Below are positions 18,437 to 29,625 of a stretch of DNA of 64,000 nt, piece by piece. The stretch lies in assembly GCF_002849655.1 (NCBI RefSeq), contig NZ_PDNW01000003.1, positions 124,001 through 188,000 of the forward strand. Reading direction: 5' to 3'. The position numbers and the translations under genes were made by a program. Every line of letters begins with the position of its first letter. Position 1 is the stretch's first letter. This DNA is from Pollutimonas subterranea. GTDB taxonomy: Bacteria > Pseudomonadota > Gammaproteobacteria > Burkholderiales > Burkholderiaceae_B. Below the pieces are notes generated by a model that saw only the letters and a program-made list of their open reading frames with translations, was not told where the DNA came from and searched no databases.

Positions 18437-19158
18437 TCGACGCATTGCAGGCGCTACAGGTTTTGCTGCTCGATTCCACGCTTTTCTGGTTGACGCTGAC
18501 CTTGCTCGCCTATCTGGCGGCAGCCTCGATCCATCAGCGAAGTGGCGGAAATCCTTTGCTGCTGCCAGTCCTGACCAGCGTGGTTTTCATTGTCCTGGTG
18601 CTCACCGCAACAGATACGCCGTATTCCCTGTATGCGGAACACACCAGTTTTCTTCCATTCCTGATCGGCCCCGCGACGGTAGCGTTGGCTGTGCCGCTCT
18701 ATGCGCAGCTTCCAAGGCTGAAGCGCCTATGGGGACCCATACTGGTCGCCTTGCTGGTTGGATCGGCAACCGCCATCCTTTCGGCGATAGCCATTGCACG
18801 GCTTCTGGGTGCGTCGATGCAAACGCAGCTATCGCTGGCCCCCAAGTCGGCGACCATGCCTATTGCCATGGAAGTGGCCGCGCTAAGCGGCGGATCTCCC
18901 TCCCTGACGACGGTGGCCGTGGCCATCACCGGAGTCGCCGGCGCCATCATGGCGGGCTGGCTGCTAAAGCTTTTGCGTATGGACGACCCCGAGGCCGGCG
19001 GATTCGCGCTGGGCCTGGGCGCTCACGCAATCGGCACGGCACGCGCGTTCCAGACGAGTGACACGGCGGGTGCATTTGCCGCACTCGGCATGGGGTTGAA
19101 CGGAATAGCGACGGCAATATTGCTGCCCTTGCTGCTAAGTCTTTTGGCACTGTCCTGA
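18433..19158 (+). CDS. lrgB: LrgB family membrane protein
   Basis: A 241-residue membrane protein. The LrgB signatures are FLIGPATVALAVPLY, LAPKSATMPIAMEV and GFALGLGAHAIGTARA. Together with LrgA it forms the two-gene unit related to bacterial CidAB and the plant glycolate/glycerate transporter PLGG1. ATG 18433 overlaps the lrgA stop by 4 bases; the frame is open further upstream inside lrgA, but this is the conserved start position. Confidence 0.92.
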   Translation: MIDALQALQVLLLDSTLFWLTLTLLAYLAAASIHQRSGGNPLLLPVLTSVVFIVLVLTATDTPYSLYAEHTSFLPFLIGPATVALAVPLYAQLPRLKRLWGPILVALLVGSATAILSAIAIARLLGASMQTQLSLAPKSATMPIAMEVAALSGGSPSLTTVAVAITGVAGAIMAGWLLKLLRMDDPEAGGFALGLGAHAIGTARAFQTSDTAGAFAALGMGLNGIATAILLPLLLSLLALS

Positions 19159-19187
19159 GACCCGCCCCGACAGTCGCTTCAGATAGT

Positions 19188-19201
19188 ATTATCCTGATAA
19201 T
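19188..19201. promoter_or_regulatory. Candidate operator ahead of the acyl-CoA ligase
   Basis: The palindrome ATTATC-CT-GATAAT lies 34 bases before the ligase start, within an AT-rich patch. Its place and symmetry suit a repressor site, but the element is short and unconfirmed. Confidence 0.25.
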
Positions 19202-19234
19202 GCAGTACACGCAGAATAATTAATGGAGACCAGG

Positions 19235-20893
19235 ATGCCTAGCATTTTTGACCAGGATTTGCCACAAACACCGGCGAATTACGCCTCGATTTCGCCCTTG
19301 TCATTTATCGAGCGCTCGGCCAGCGTCTACCCGCAGCGCCTTGCGATCGTGCATGGTACGGGTCCCGATACCCTGCGGCGCACCTGGTCCCAGCTTTACG
19401 ACCGTTGCCGTCAGCTGGCCAGCGCACTGCAGAAAAGCGGTGTGGCAAAAGGCGACACGGTCGCCGTCATGCTGCCCAATACCCCTGCCATGGTCGAGGC
19501 CCATTTCGGCGTACCCATGGCCGGCGCGGTGCTTAACGCCATCAATACACGGCTCGATCCTCAAACGGTCGCGTTCATGCTCGATCACGGCGAAGCCCGG
19601 ACAGTCATCGTCGATACCGAATTTTCTCCGGTCATGGCCAAGGCCCTGGCCATGCGCAGTTCCACCTCGCCCATACAAGTCATTGATGTAAGCGATGCCT
19701 TGTACACCGGCGATGCGAAGGCGATAGGAAGTATTGACTACGAAGCGTTTATTGCCGACGGCGACCCCCACTATGCGTGGCAGCTACCCGAGAACGAGTG
19801 GGACGCCATCGCCCTTAACTACACCAGCGGTACCACCGGCAATCCCAAAGGCGTGGTGTATCACCACCGCGGTGCCGCCACCGCCGCCATTTCGAACATC
19901 CTCGAGTGGGATATGCCAAAGCATGCCGTCTATCTCTGGACGCTGCCCATGTTTCATTGCAACGGCTGGTGCTTCCCCTGGGCCATTGCCGCGCGCGCCG
20001 GCGTCAACGTATGCCTGCGCAAGGTCGAGGCCAAAGCCATATTCGATGCGATCCGCGAGCATGGCGTAACACATTATTGTGGTGCGCCCATTGTGCACAG
20101 CTTGCTGGTCAACGCACCCGGCGCCCTGAAAGAGGGAGTGCCGCAAGGGGTGAAAGCCATGGTCGCCGGGGCGGCGCCGCCTGCGTCCATGATCGAAGGC
20201 ATGGAGCGCCTTGGTTTCGACCTGCTGCATGTCTATGGCCTGACCGAAACCTACGGGCCGGCCACCGTGTGTGCCAAGCACGATGAATGGAACGACCTTG
20301 ACATAGGCGAACGCGCGCGCCTGAATGCGCGCCAAGGGATCAATTACCACCTGGAACGCGGCATTACCGTCATGGACCCTCAAACCATGCAGCCAGTACC
20401 GGCTGACGGCGAAACCATGGGCGAGATCATGTTCCGCGGCAATATTGCCATGAAAGGCTACCTGAAGAACCCCAAGGCTACGCAAGAAGCGTTGTCCGGA
20501 GGCTGGTTCCATAGTGGCGATCTGGCTGTCATGGACCCGGACGGCTATGTGAAAATCAAGGATCGCAGCAAGGACATCATTATTTCGGGGGGCGAGAACA
20601 TATCGTCCATCGAGGTCGAAGACGTGCTTTATCGGCATCCCGATATCCTTGCCGCAGCGGTGGTGGCGCGTTCCGACACGCGCTGGGGCGAAACGCCTTG
20701 CGCCTTCGTCGAACTGAAGGAAGGCGCCGAGGCAAGCGCCGACGCCATTATCGAACACTGCAAGAAGCATCTTGCCGGCTTTAAAGTGCCGCGCGCGGTC
20801 GTATTCTGCGAGCTCCCCAAGACATCGACGGGCAAGATACAGAAATTCGAGCTGCGCAAGCAGGCGGAATTGCTCGACCCCGCCAAAAGTTGA
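19235..20893 (+). CDS. Acyl-CoA synthetase (AMP-forming)
   Basis: A 552-residue adenylate-forming ligase joining a carboxylic acid to CoA with ATP. Motifs are NYTSGTTGNPKG (P-loop), YGLTETYGP, GWFHSGDLAVMDPDGY and the C-terminal KDIIISGGENISS with the catalytic lysine near STGKIQKFELR. It resembles the medium-chain fatty acid or methylmercaptopropionate ligase (DmdB/AlkK) branch; the exact substrate is open. ATG 19235 has GGAG 6 bases upstream; an ATG at 19223 in the same frame has none. Confidence 0.9.
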   Translation: MPSIFDQDLPQTPANYASISPLSFIERSASVYPQRLAIVHGTGPDTLRRTWSQLYDRCRQLASALQKSGVAKGDTVAVMLPNTPAMVEAHFGVPMAGAVLNAINTRLDPQTVAFMLDHGEARTVIVDTEFSPVMAKALAMRSSTSPIQVIDVSDALYTGDAKAIGSIDYEAFIADGDPHYAWQLPENEWDAIALNYTSGTTGNPKGVVYHHRGAATAAISNILEWDMPKHAVYLWTLPMFHCNGWCFPWAIAARAGVNVCLRKVEAKAIFDAIREHGVTHYCGAPIVHSLLVNAPGALKEGVPQGVKAMVAGAAPPASMIEGMERLGFDLLHVYGLTETYGPATVCAKHDEWNDLDIGERARLNARQGINYHLERGITVMDPQTMQPVPADGETMGEIMFRGNIAMKGYLKNPKATQEALSGGWFHSGDLAVMDPDGYVKIKDRSKDIIISGGENISSIEVEDVLYRHPDILAAAVVARSDTRWGETPCAFVELKEGAEASADAIIEHCKKHLAGFKVPRAVVFCELPKTSTGKIQKFELRKQAELLDPAKS

Positions 20894-20899
20894 ATCGCG

Positions 20900-20936
20900 G
20901 CGCATGGTTATGCCATGCGCTAGACTCTCATTTTTT
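20900..20936 (+). terminator. Hairpin with T-run after the acyl-CoA ligase
   Basis: An 8-bp stem (20900-20907 with 20913-20920, GCGCATGG/CCATGCGC) with a 5-base loop, followed 10 bases later by six Ts. The gap makes it a weak intrinsic terminator. Confidence 0.4.
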
Positions 20937-20957
20937 CTATTTCACGGAACTCAAGGT

Positions 20958-21440
20958 ATGCCTACATTTGATGTCGTCTCCGAAGTCGACAAGCATGAAC
21001 TCAGCAACGCTGTCGACCAGGCCAGCCGTGAACTGGCCACCCGTTTTGACTTCAAGGGCAGTGATGCCAAGTTCGAGCTTGATGGCTTCGTGGTTACCCA
21101 GTCGGCCTCCAGCGTCTTCCAACTGAATCAAATGCTCGATATTTTGCGTGGGCGCTTGTCGGCGCGCGGTATCGACGTGCGTTGCCTGGATGTCGCGCCG
21201 CCCCTGGAAAACCTGGGCGGTGCGCGTCAGAAGGTCACGATCAAGCAAGGTATCGAACAGGCCATATCCAAGAAGCTGATTGCCGCTCTCAAGGCGGACA
21301 AGCTGAAAGTCGAAGCCCAGATCAATGGCGAGAAACTGCGTATCAGCGGAAAGAAACGCGACGATCTACAGACGGCGATTGCCTTGCTCAAGAAGACCGA
21401 CGTCGAGTTGCCGCTGCAATTCGAAAACTTCCGCGATTGA
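20958..21440 (+). CDS. yajQ: YajQ family nucleotide-binding protein
   Basis: A 160-residue cytoplasmic protein with the family start MPTFDVVSEVD, the RFDFKGSDAKFEL segment and the closing DVELPLQFENFRD. YajQ proteins bind nucleotides. The Xanthomonas homologue binds cyclic di-GMP and works with a LysR regulator, and E. coli YajQ associates with tRNA. The start at ATG 20958 gives the universal N-terminus. Confidence 0.95.
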   Translation: MPTFDVVSEVDKHELSNAVDQASRELATRFDFKGSDAKFELDGFVVTQSASSVFQLNQMLDILRGRLSARGIDVRCLDVAPPLENLGGARQKVTIKQGIEQAISKKLIAALKADKLKVEAQINGEKLRISGKKRDDLQTAIALLKKTDVELPLQFENFRD

Positions 21441-21479
21441 CGCGAGGGGCGAACCGACCAGGCCGCCACGCTACGGCGG

Positions 21480-22241
21480 TCAGTTCTTGAGCCGATACCC
21501 CGACTTGAATATCCAGTAGACGACGGCCAGGCAAACGGCCAGGAAGAATACGGTCATGCCCAGGCTTACCAGGACATTCACGTCGGCAATGCTATAGAAG
21601 CTCCATCGGAAGCCGCTGATCAGGTACACCACGGGATTGAACAGCGTCACGGTTTGCCAGAAGGGCGGCAGCATATTGATGGAATAAAAGCTGCCGCCCA
21701 GAAACGTCAGCGGGGTCACGATCAATAAAGGCACCAACTGCAGCTTTTCGAAGCCGTCGGCCCAGATGCCGATAATGAAGCCGAACAGGCTGAATGTAAT
21801 CGCCGTCAACACCAGGAACAGCAGCATCCAGAAGGGATGGTCTATTTGCAGCGGCACGAAAAAGCCCGCGGTGGCCAGGATGATGGCGGCGAGGATGATC
21901 GACTTGGTCGCCGCCGCCCCGACATAGGCCAGCGTAATCTCCGCGTAAGAAACCGGCGCCGACAGGATCTCATAGATGGTGCCGGAGTACTTCGGAAAAT
22001 AAATGCCGAATGATGCGTTGGATATACTTTGAGTCAGCAGCGACAGCATGATCAGGCCGGGCACGATGAATGCACCGTAGCTGATGCCGTCCACTTCTGT
22101 GATGCGGTGTCCGATGGCAGCGCCGAATACGACAAAATACAAGGATGTGGAAATGACGGGCGCGACAATGCTTTGAAGCAGCGTGCGCCAGGTCCTGGCC
22201 ATTTCGAATACGTAGATCGCGCGGATGGCATGGATGTTCAT
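21480..22241 (-). CDS. ABC-2 type exporter permease (YadH-like)
   Basis: A 253-residue membrane protein with six helices and the ABC-2 family motifs ([36 protein letters not shown]). It pairs with the ATPase encoded immediately upstream, with a 4-base overlap. E. coli YadGH is the closest named relative; the exported substrate is not established. Confidence 0.9.
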   Translation of the reverse strand: MNIHAIRAIYVFEMARTWRTLLQSIVAPVISTSLYFVVFGAAIGHRITEVDGISYGAFIVPGLIMLSLLTQSISNASFGIYFPKYSGTIYEILSAPVSYAEITLAYVGAAATKSIILAAIILATAGFFVPLQIDHPFWMLLFLVLTAITFSLFGFIIGIWADGFEKLQLVPLLIVTPLTFLGGSFYSINMLPPFWQTVTLFNPVVYLISGFRWSFYSIADVNVLVSLGMTVFFLAVCLAVVYWIFKSGYRLKN

Positions 22242-23161
22242 GGATTTCGAACCAATTTCACAAAGATTTCTTCAAGAGACGTCTGTTTCGTTTCCAGATC
22301 CTTGAATCGTATGCCGGCACTGCTGAGATCCTGGAAGAGCGCGATGATATCGTTGTGCTGGTGCTGGCTGTCATAGGTATAGGTCAGGCTGGTGCCATCG
22401 GCGGACAGGTCCAACTGGTAAGCGACTAGCGATTCAGGCATGGCATACAGCGGCTGGGGCAGGTGCAGGGTCAGCAACTTTTTGCCCAGCTTGTGCATCA
22501 GTTCGGTCTTGTCTTCGACCAGTATGATCTCGCCATTGTTGATGACGCCGACCCGATCGGCCATCTCCTCGGCTTCTTCTATGTAGTGGGTAGTCAGGAT
22601 GACGGTAACGCCCGTGTCGCGCAACGACCGCACCACCTGCCACATTTCTTGCCGAAGCGACACATCGACGCCAGCCGTCGGCTCGTCCAGAAACAGGATC
22701 TGGGGCTCGTGCGACAGCGCCTTGGCAATCAGCACGCGGCGCTTCATGCCGCCTGAAAGCGTAATGAGTTTGTTGTCTTTCTTGTTCCACAGCGACAGGG
22801 CGCGCAGGATCTTCTGTATGTGTTCTGGATTGGGTGGCTTGCCGAACAAGCCGCGGCTGAAGCTCACGGTGTCCCAGACCGACTCGAACGCATCGGTGGT
22901 CAGTTCTTGCGGCACCAGGCCGATTTTCGAGCGTGCCAGGCGATAGTCGCGCACGATGTCGTGGCCGTCGGCCAATACCGTGCCAGATGTAGGGTTCACC
23001 AGTCCGCAAATAATGCTGATAAGCGTGGTCTTGCCGGCGCCATTGGGCCCCAGCAGCGCAAAGATTTCACCACGACGTATGTCCAGATTGATATTCTTGA
23101 GCGCCTGGAAACCGGAAGCGTAGGTCTTGTCCAGATTGGATACCGAAATAACGGGTGACAT
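22238..23161 (-). CDS. ABC transporter ATP-binding protein (YadG-like)
   Basis: A 307-residue ATPase with Walker [10 protein letters not shown], signature LSGGMKRRV and Walker [13 protein letters not shown]. The C-terminal extension after residue about 220 is typical of drug/lipid exporter ATPases. ATG 23161 was chosen because the conserved domain begins right there; the frame is open upstream through the palindromic repeat, but that stretch looks non-coding. It forms a two-gene exporter with the permease that follows. Confidence 0.92.
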   Translation of the reverse strand: MSPVISVSNLDKTYASGFQALKNINLDIRRGEIFALLGPNGAGKTTLISIICGLVNPTSGTVLADGHDIVRDYRLARSKIGLVPQELTTDAFESVWDTVSFSRGLFGKPPNPEHIQKILRALSLWNKKDNKLITLSGGMKRRVLIAKALSHEPQILFLDEPTAGVDVSLRQEMWQVVRSLRDTGVTVILTTHYIEEAEEMADRVGVINNGEIILVEDKTELMHKLGKKLLTLHLPQPLYAMPESLVAYQLDLSADGTSLTYTYDSQHQHNDIIALFQDLSSAGIRFKDLETKQTSLEEIFVKLVRNP

Positions 23162-23210
23162 AATGAATTCCGAATTCGACAAGTGTGCTGTTTGGTTAGT
23201 TCGTGCATTT

Positions 23211-23335
23211 AAATTCGGATGCATGGGCTTGCCAGGCAAGGCGCAAACCGTAGCGATAGCTTTTGCTATCGCGAGGATTTGCAACGCAGTATGGCGAGTC
23301 CAGGCGCCGAAGTTGAATATTTGAACTAGCCAAAT
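23211..23335. repeat. REP-like palindromic intergenic element
   Basis: The divergent spacer between the ABC exporter and nnr contains a hairpin: GCAAA, 5 unpaired bases, GCGATAGC, a TTTT loop, GCTATCGC, 5 unpaired bases, TTTGC (about 23243-23284). The flanks read GGCGC before and AACGCAG after. The layout resembles dispersed palindromic units seen in many betaproteobacterial genomes. No second copy was noticed in the window, so its repeat nature is inference. Confidence 0.5.
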
Positions 23336-23395
23336 AGCGCACTAAGGCACAATACCATAATCGGAAACCCTGATCGACTTGATAACCGGGCTGGT

Positions 23396-24889
23396 ATGCC
23401 ATCCATGTTCGACTGCAAAAAAGCACTGCTTACCCCGGCGCAGATGACGGCCGCGGACAACGCCGCCATCGCCTCGGGCGTCAGCGGCATGGCGCTCATG
23501 GAAGCCGCCGGCTCAGCGGTGGCCAACGCAGTCGCTGCGCGCTGGAGTCAAAGACCGGTGCTCGTTCTGGCGGGTCCCGGCAATAACGGCGGCGACGGAT
23601 TCGTCGCGGCCCGCCATCTGCGCGATGCCGGTTGGCGGGTGCGCGTGGCGTTGCTGGGCACTATGGAACAGCTGTCCGGCGACGCGGCACGGCAGGCGAC
23701 CTTATGGGCCGAAGAAGTCTCTCCGCTATCCATCGGTCTGCTCGACGGCACCGCACTGGTCATCGACGCGCTGTTCGGGGCTGGCTTATCCCGGCCTGTC
23801 TCGGGCATGTCGGCCCAACTACTCGAAACAATCGCATCGCGCGGCATTCCCGTCTGTGCCGTCGACGTCCCCAGCGGCCTGGACGGGGCCAGCGGTCAGC
23901 TGCGCGGCGTTGCCGCAATGGCCGACATCACCGTTACCTTCTTCCGCAAGAAACCCGGGCACCTGCTGATGCCAGGCAAGCTTCTTTGTGGCGAGGTCAT
24001 TCTTGCCGATATCGGGATTCCCGACGCGGTGCTCTCCAGCATCGAGCCAGTCGTATTCGAGAATTCCCCGGCATTGTGGATGAACGATTACCCATGGCCC
24101 CGTGCCGATGGGCATAAGTACCAGCGTGGCCATGTGCTGGTGGTAGGCGGAGCGACCATGACCGGTGCGGCAAGGTTATCGGCGCTGGCCAGCGCCCGGA
24201 TCGGAGCCGGACTGGTCACTGTGGCATCGCCCGGTTCCGCCTGGGCCGTATATGCCGCGACACTGACCAGCATCATGGTGCAGCGCGTCGACGGTGCCGG
24301 CATGCTCGATCAGGTCCTTGGCGATGACCGGAAAAATGCCGTCGTCGTAGGCCCTGGGGCCGGCGTATCCGACAGCACGCGCGATTATGTGCTGGCCGTG
24401 CTTGCGCACAAACGAGCGACGGTTCTCGATGCCGACGCCATCAGCGTATTCGCTGCCGATCCCCAGTCGCTATTCGATGCCATCAAGGGGCCGTGCGTAC
24501 TCACACCCCACGAAGGGGAGTTCGGTCGTCTGTTCAGTGCCACGGAAAACAAGCTTGAGCGTGCGCGCCAGGCCGCCAGGCATAGCGGCGCTGTGCTGGT
24601 ATTGAAGGGTGCAGACACCATCATTGCCGCACCTGACGGACGGGCAATCATCAATTCCAATGCTCCTCCCGACTTGGCTACAGGTGGAACCGGCGACGTT
24701 CTTACGGGCTTCATCGCGGGCCTGATGGCACAAGGGATGGACGTCTTCAGCGCCGCCGCAGCGGCCGTATGGCTGCACGGCGAGGCCGCGACACGTTTCG
24801 GTCCGGGGCTGATCGCGGAAGATCTTCCGCAGATGCTGCCCCGGGTATTGCGCCGCCTGAAACGCACGATCCGGCACGATGCCGACTGA
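23396..24889 (+). CDS. nnr: Bifunctional NAD(P)H-hydrate epimerase/dehydratase
   Basis: A 497-residue repair enzyme. The N-terminal NnrE (YjeF_N) domain, residues about 1-215, epimerises R and S NAD(P)H hydrates and has the motif AGPGNNGGDGFVAARHL. The C-terminal NnrD domain (about 225-490) is the ADP-dependent dehydratase and has KYQRGHVLVVGG, GPGAGV, TPHEGEFGRLF and the NAPPDLATGGTGDVL motif. The fused order is the usual bacterial one. It starts at ATG 23396; a second in-frame ATG at 23405 is possible. Confidence 0.95.
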   Translation: MPSMFDCKKALLTPAQMTAADNAAIASGVSGMALMEAAGSAVANAVAARWSQRPVLVLAGPGNNGGDGFVAARHLRDAGWRVRVALLGTMEQLSGDAARQATLWAEEVSPLSIGLLDGTALVIDALFGAGLSRPVSGMSAQLLETIASRGIPVCAVDVPSGLDGASGQLRGVAAMADITVTFFRKKPGHLLMPGKLLCGEVILADIGIPDAVLSSIEPVVFENSPALWMNDYPWPRADGHKYQRGHVLVVGGATMTGAARLSALASARIGAGLVTVASPGSAWAVYAATLTSIMVQRVDGAGMLDQVLGDDRKNAVVVGPGAGVSDSTRDYVLAVLAHKRATVLDADAISVFAADPQSLFDAIKGPCVLTPHEGEFGRLFSATENKLERARQAARHSGAVLVLKGADTIIAAPDGRAIINSNAPPDLATGGTGDVLTGFIAGLMAQGMDVFSAAAAAVWLHGEAATRFGPGLIAEDLPQMLPRVLRRLKRTIRHDAD

Positions 24890-24976
24890 GCCGCCGTCCC
24901 GAACCGTATTCGTCGTCCTCACCGCTTTATCGGCATAATGTCTGTCTTGCAACATTAAGAACCACGAGATCCCTGT

Positions 24977-26318
<1,342 letters not shown>

Positions 26319-26398
26319 CCTGGCCATGAAACCGGCCGCAGTGCATGGATTACTATGTTCTGCTTTTTACACCTTTTCGCTTCAAGACGAGATCAACA

Positions 26399-27364
26399 AT
26401 GACGCACGCGGCGCACGACCATGCTCATGAGCATACCCATGACGATCATGAACACCACCATCACGAACATCCGTCGCCTGCGGGCATTTACCTGATTTCC
26501 CCCTCCGGGGCGGTGTCGGATCCACTGTCTATCGAGCTTGCACGCCAACGACTGGGTGAACTTGGTTTCAAGACGGCCGTCGACCGTAGCGCACTTGCCG
26601 TGCATGAACGCTTTGCCGGCACCGACAAGCAACGCCTGGCCGGCATTGCCCGAGCCCTGAAGCAGAAGCATCCTATTGTCATGGCGACCCGGGGCGGCTA
26701 TGGCCTTAGCCGCCTGTTGCCCGCCATCGATTGGGCCGCCGTGGCCGACAGCGGGAAAATATTCATAGGTCAAAGCGATTTCACCGTGTTCAGCCTGGCT
26801 TTGCTGGCCAAGACCGGTGCAAGCAGTTTCGCGGGCCCGACCGCCGTCTACGACTTCGGCGCCAAGAAAATGGACGACCTCACCGCCGCCCTGTTCGCCG
26901 AGAGCATGCGCCGCGAACTCGAGGTATTGAGCTTCGAGTCCCCCGATTCTGATGCGGTCGACGAGCGCGGTATCTTATGGGGAGGCAATCTTGCCATGGT
27001 CGCATCACTGGTCGGCACCTCCTACATGCCTGACATCGATGGCGGCATCCTGTTCCTGGAAGATATTGCCGAACATCCCTTCCGTATCGAACGCATGCTT
27101 ACGCAGTTGTGGCACGCCGGGATCCTCACACGCCAGAAAGCCATCGTGCTCGGCCGCTTTACCGATTACCGCCTTGCGGCGCATGACAACGGTTTCGACC
27201 TTCCTTCTGTCATTGCATGGCTGCGTACGACGGTGAAAGTGCCGGTGGTAACCGGCCTGCCTTATGGCCACACCCGGGTCAAGGCCACCTTGCCCATCGG
27301 CAAGCAAGTCGGAATTGCGACGGAAGACGGCATGGCTCATTTGCTGCTCGAAGAGCATTCCTAA
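26399..27364 (+). CDS. ldcA: LD-carboxypeptidase with histidine-rich N-terminus
   Basis: A 321-residue peptidase of family S66 (muramoyltetrapeptide carboxypeptidase), which trims the terminal D-Ala from recycled cell-wall tetrapeptides in the cytoplasm. The serine nucleophile lies in FIGQSDFT, the glutamate region in WGGNLAMVASLVGT and the histidine region in GLPYGHTRVKATLPIG. Before the domain, residues 3-24 contain twelve histidines alternating with Asp/Glu. This tail is not part of the catalytic fold and looks like a metal-binding tail. ATG 26399 is the first start that gives this tail; an upstream in-frame ATG at 26345 adds 18 residues. Confidence 0.88.
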   Translation: MTHAAHDHAHEHTHDDHEHHHHEHPSPAGIYLISPSGAVSDPLSIELARQRLGELGFKTAVDRSALAVHERFAGTDKQRLAGIARALKQKHPIVMATRGGYGLSRLLPAIDWAAVADSGKIFIGQSDFTVFSLALLAKTGASSFAGPTAVYDFGAKKMDDLTAALFAESMRRELEVLSFESPDSDAVDERGILWGGNLAMVASLVGTSYMPDIDGGILFLEDIAEHPFRIERMLTQLWHAGILTRQKAIVLGRFTDYRLAAHDNGFDLPSVIAWLRTTVKVPVVTGLPYGHTRVKATLPIGKQVGIATEDGMAHLLLEEHS

Positions 27365-27418
27365 GCGCAACTTGTTAAACTAACGGGTTGTATTGACTTT
27401 TTTACGTGATATCTCTAA

Positions 27419-29020
27419 GTGATCTCCACTGCAAATCTAACTATCCAGTTCGGCCCCAAGCCCTTATTCGAAAACGTCAGCGTCAAATTCGGGGAGGGCA
27501 ATCGCTACGGCTTGATTGGCGCCAACGGTTCGGGCAAGTCCACCTTCATGAAGATCATTGGAGGCGACCTCGAATCGACGGCCGGCAACGTGTCGCTGGA
27601 GCCCGGCGTGCGCCTGGGCAAGCTGCGCCAGGATCAGTTCGCATTTGAAGACATCCGCGTGCTGGATGTGGTGATGATGGGTCACGAGGAAATGTGGCAG
27701 GTGATGTCCGAACGGGACGCCATCTATGCAAATCCCGACGCCACTGAAGACGACTACATGCACGCCGCGAATCTCGAGGCGAAGTTCTCGGAATACGACG
27801 GCTATACCGCCGAAGCCCGGGCCGGCGAGCTGCTGTTGGGCCTCGAGATTCCGGTCGAACAGCATAACCAGCCCATGCGCGAGATCGCCCCGGGCTGGAA
27901 GTTGCGTGTGCTGCTTGCCCAGGCGCTGTTTTCGAATCCCGACGTACTGCTGCTGGATGAGCCCACCAACAACCTGGATATCAACACCATACGTTGGCTG
28001 GAAGACGTGCTCAATGGCTATCAAAGCACGATGATCATTATCAGTCACGATCGCCACTTCCTGAACCAGGTGTGCACGCACATGGCCGACCTGGATTATC
28101 GCGAGCTGCGCATCTACCCGGGCAACTACGACGACTACATGCTGGCCTCGACACAAGCCCGCGAGCGTGTTTCCTCATCGAATGCCAAGGCTAAAGAGCG
28201 TGTGGCTGAACTGCAGGATTTCGTGCGTCGCTTCGCCGCCAACAAATCCAAGGCACGGCAGGCTACATCCCGCCTCAAGCAAATCGACCGCATCAAGGCT
28301 GCCGCCGTCGAAGTAAAGCCGTCGTCGCGCCAAAATCCCTACATACGTTTCGAGCAGACCAAGGTATTGCATCGTCTGGCCGTAACGATCGACAAGATCA
28401 GCAAGTCTTACGATAAGCCCGTCATCAAGCCGTTTTCCGCCATGATAGAAGCCGGCGAGAAAATCGCGATCATCGGCGCCAACGGTGTCGGCAAGACAAC
28501 ACTGCTGCGCATGCTGGCCGGCGACCTCCAGCCCGATACCGGTTCCATCAAATGGTCTGAAAGCGCCGATATCGGCTACATGGCGCAAGACGTGTCCGAG
28601 CAATTCCAGTCCGATAAGACCTTGTTCGACTGGCTCAGCGAATACCGCCAGGCGGGCGACGATGACCAATCCATGCGCTCAGTGATGGGCCGCATGTTGT
28701 TCTCGGGCGATGATATCGGCAAGGAAGTCAGGGTACTGTCGGGCGGAGAAAAAAACCGCATGAGCTTCGGACGCCTGATGCTGGGTCGCCACAACGTGAT
28801 GCTGCTTGACGAGCCCACCAATCACCTGGACATGGAATCGATCGAATCCCTGCAATTCGCACTCGAAAAGTATGCCGGCACGCTTGTTTTCGTCTCGCAT
28901 GACCGCGAATTCGTCTCCGGCGTCGCGACACGTATCATGGAAATCATGCCAAATGGCGAAGTCGTCGACTATCTGGGCGGTTACGAAGACTACCTGACTT
29001 CACGCGGTATCGAGGCCTGA
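27419..29020 (+). CDS. ybiT: ABC-F family ATPase (YbiT type)
   Basis: A 533-residue soluble protein with two ABC ATPase domains and no membrane segment. Walker A motifs are GANGSGKST and GANGVGKTT, Walker B/D-loop motifs are [11 protein letters not shown] and [10 protein letters not shown], and the second signature is LSGGEKNR. The first signature is degenerate (IAPGWKLRV), as is usual in YbiT. ABC-F proteins bind the ribosomal E site and rescue or tune translation. The start is GTG 27419, matching the family N-terminus [11 protein letters not shown]. Confidence 0.93.
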   Translation: MISTANLTIQFGPKPLFENVSVKFGEGNRYGLIGANGSGKSTFMKIIGGDLESTAGNVSLEPGVRLGKLRQDQFAFEDIRVLDVVMMGHEEMWQVMSERDAIYANPDATEDDYMHAANLEAKFSEYDGYTAEARAGELLLGLEIPVEQHNQPMREIAPGWKLRVLLAQALFSNPDVLLLDEPTNNLDINTIRWLEDVLNGYQSTMIIISHDRHFLNQVCTHMADLDYRELRIYPGNYDDYMLASTQARERVSSSNAKAKERVAELQDFVRRFAANKSKARQATSRLKQIDRIKAAAVEVKPSSRQNPYIRFEQTKVLHRLAVTIDKISKSYDKPVIKPFSAMIEAGEKIAIIGANGVGKTTLLRMLAGDLQPDTGSIKWSESADIGYMAQDVSEQFQSDKTLFDWLSEYRQAGDDDQSMRSVMGRMLFSGDDIGKEVRVLSGGEKNRMSFGRLMLGRHNVMLLDEPTNHLDMESIESLQFALEKYAGTLVFVSHDREFVSGVATRIMEIMPNGEVVDYLGGYEDYLTSRGIEA

Positions 29021-29032
29021 TCGGCGGTAGTC

Positions 29033-29617
29033 ATGCCTTATGCCTTGACGGGGTTGGCAAGCTACCAGGAAGTCATCAAGAAAAGCCGCTTTGTTGTCCT
29101 TGCGGGAGCTGTACAGTCTCCTGCCGAGGCCTTGCGGTTTTTTGCCGCGCACAGCATTGCGGACGCCACCCATAATTGCTGGGCGTATCGCATTGGAAAC
29201 GAATATCGTTTTAACGATGACGGCGAGCCTGGAGGCACGGCCGGACGCCCCATACTGCAAGCGATCGAAGGGCAGCATTGCGACCGCGTTGCGGTGCTGG
29301 TGGTGCGCTGGTTTGGTGGCATCAAGCTGGGCCCGGGCGGCCTGATACGGGCGTATGGCGGCACCGCGGCGCAATGCCTGCGACTGGCAGACAAGACTGA
29401 AATGATCGACGAGGTGATGGTGGCGTGTCGATGCAACTTCGCCGACATGGCTCTGGTGCAGTCCCGTTTTGCGGCATATCAGGCTCGGATCGTGAGCGAA
29501 ACGTTCGACGGCAGCGGCGTGCTCTGGCAACTTGCTGTGGCGCGCAGCCAGGAAAAATCCCTGTCGGAACTGTTTGCCAATCTAACTGGCGGACATGGAG
29601 AGTGGCTGCCTGGCTGA
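29033..29617 (+). CDS. yigZ: IMPACT/YigZ family protein
   Basis: A 194-residue protein of the UPF0029/IMPACT family, with the signature DDGEPGGTAGRPIL (residues about 62-75) and WFGGIKLGPGGLIRAYG. Eukaryotic IMPACT regulates the kinase Gcn2; bacterial YigZ is poorly characterised and has a proposed peptidase or nucleotide-binding role. It starts 12 bases after the ABC-F gene, so a shared transcript is likely. Confidence 0.92.
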   Translation: MPYALTGLASYQEVIKKSRFVVLAGAVQSPAEALRFFAAHSIADATHNCWAYRIGNEYRFNDDGEPGGTAGRPILQAIEGQHCDRVAVLVVRWFGGIKLGPGGLIRAYGGTAAQCLRLADKTEMIDEVMVACRCNFADMALVQSRFAAYQARIVSETFDGSGVLWQLAVARSQEKSLSELFANLTGGHGEWLPG

Positions 29618-29625
29618 GTGGCTCT

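Noticed and set aside
19784-20905. Minus-strand open frame of 373 codons inside the acyl-CoA ligase gene
   Set aside because: It is antisense to a clearly conserved enzyme and its product lacks recognisable motifs.
21441-21479. Possible terminator CCGCC/GGCGG between yajQ and the YadH-like gene
   Set aside because: The stem is 5-6 bp without a T-run on either strand.
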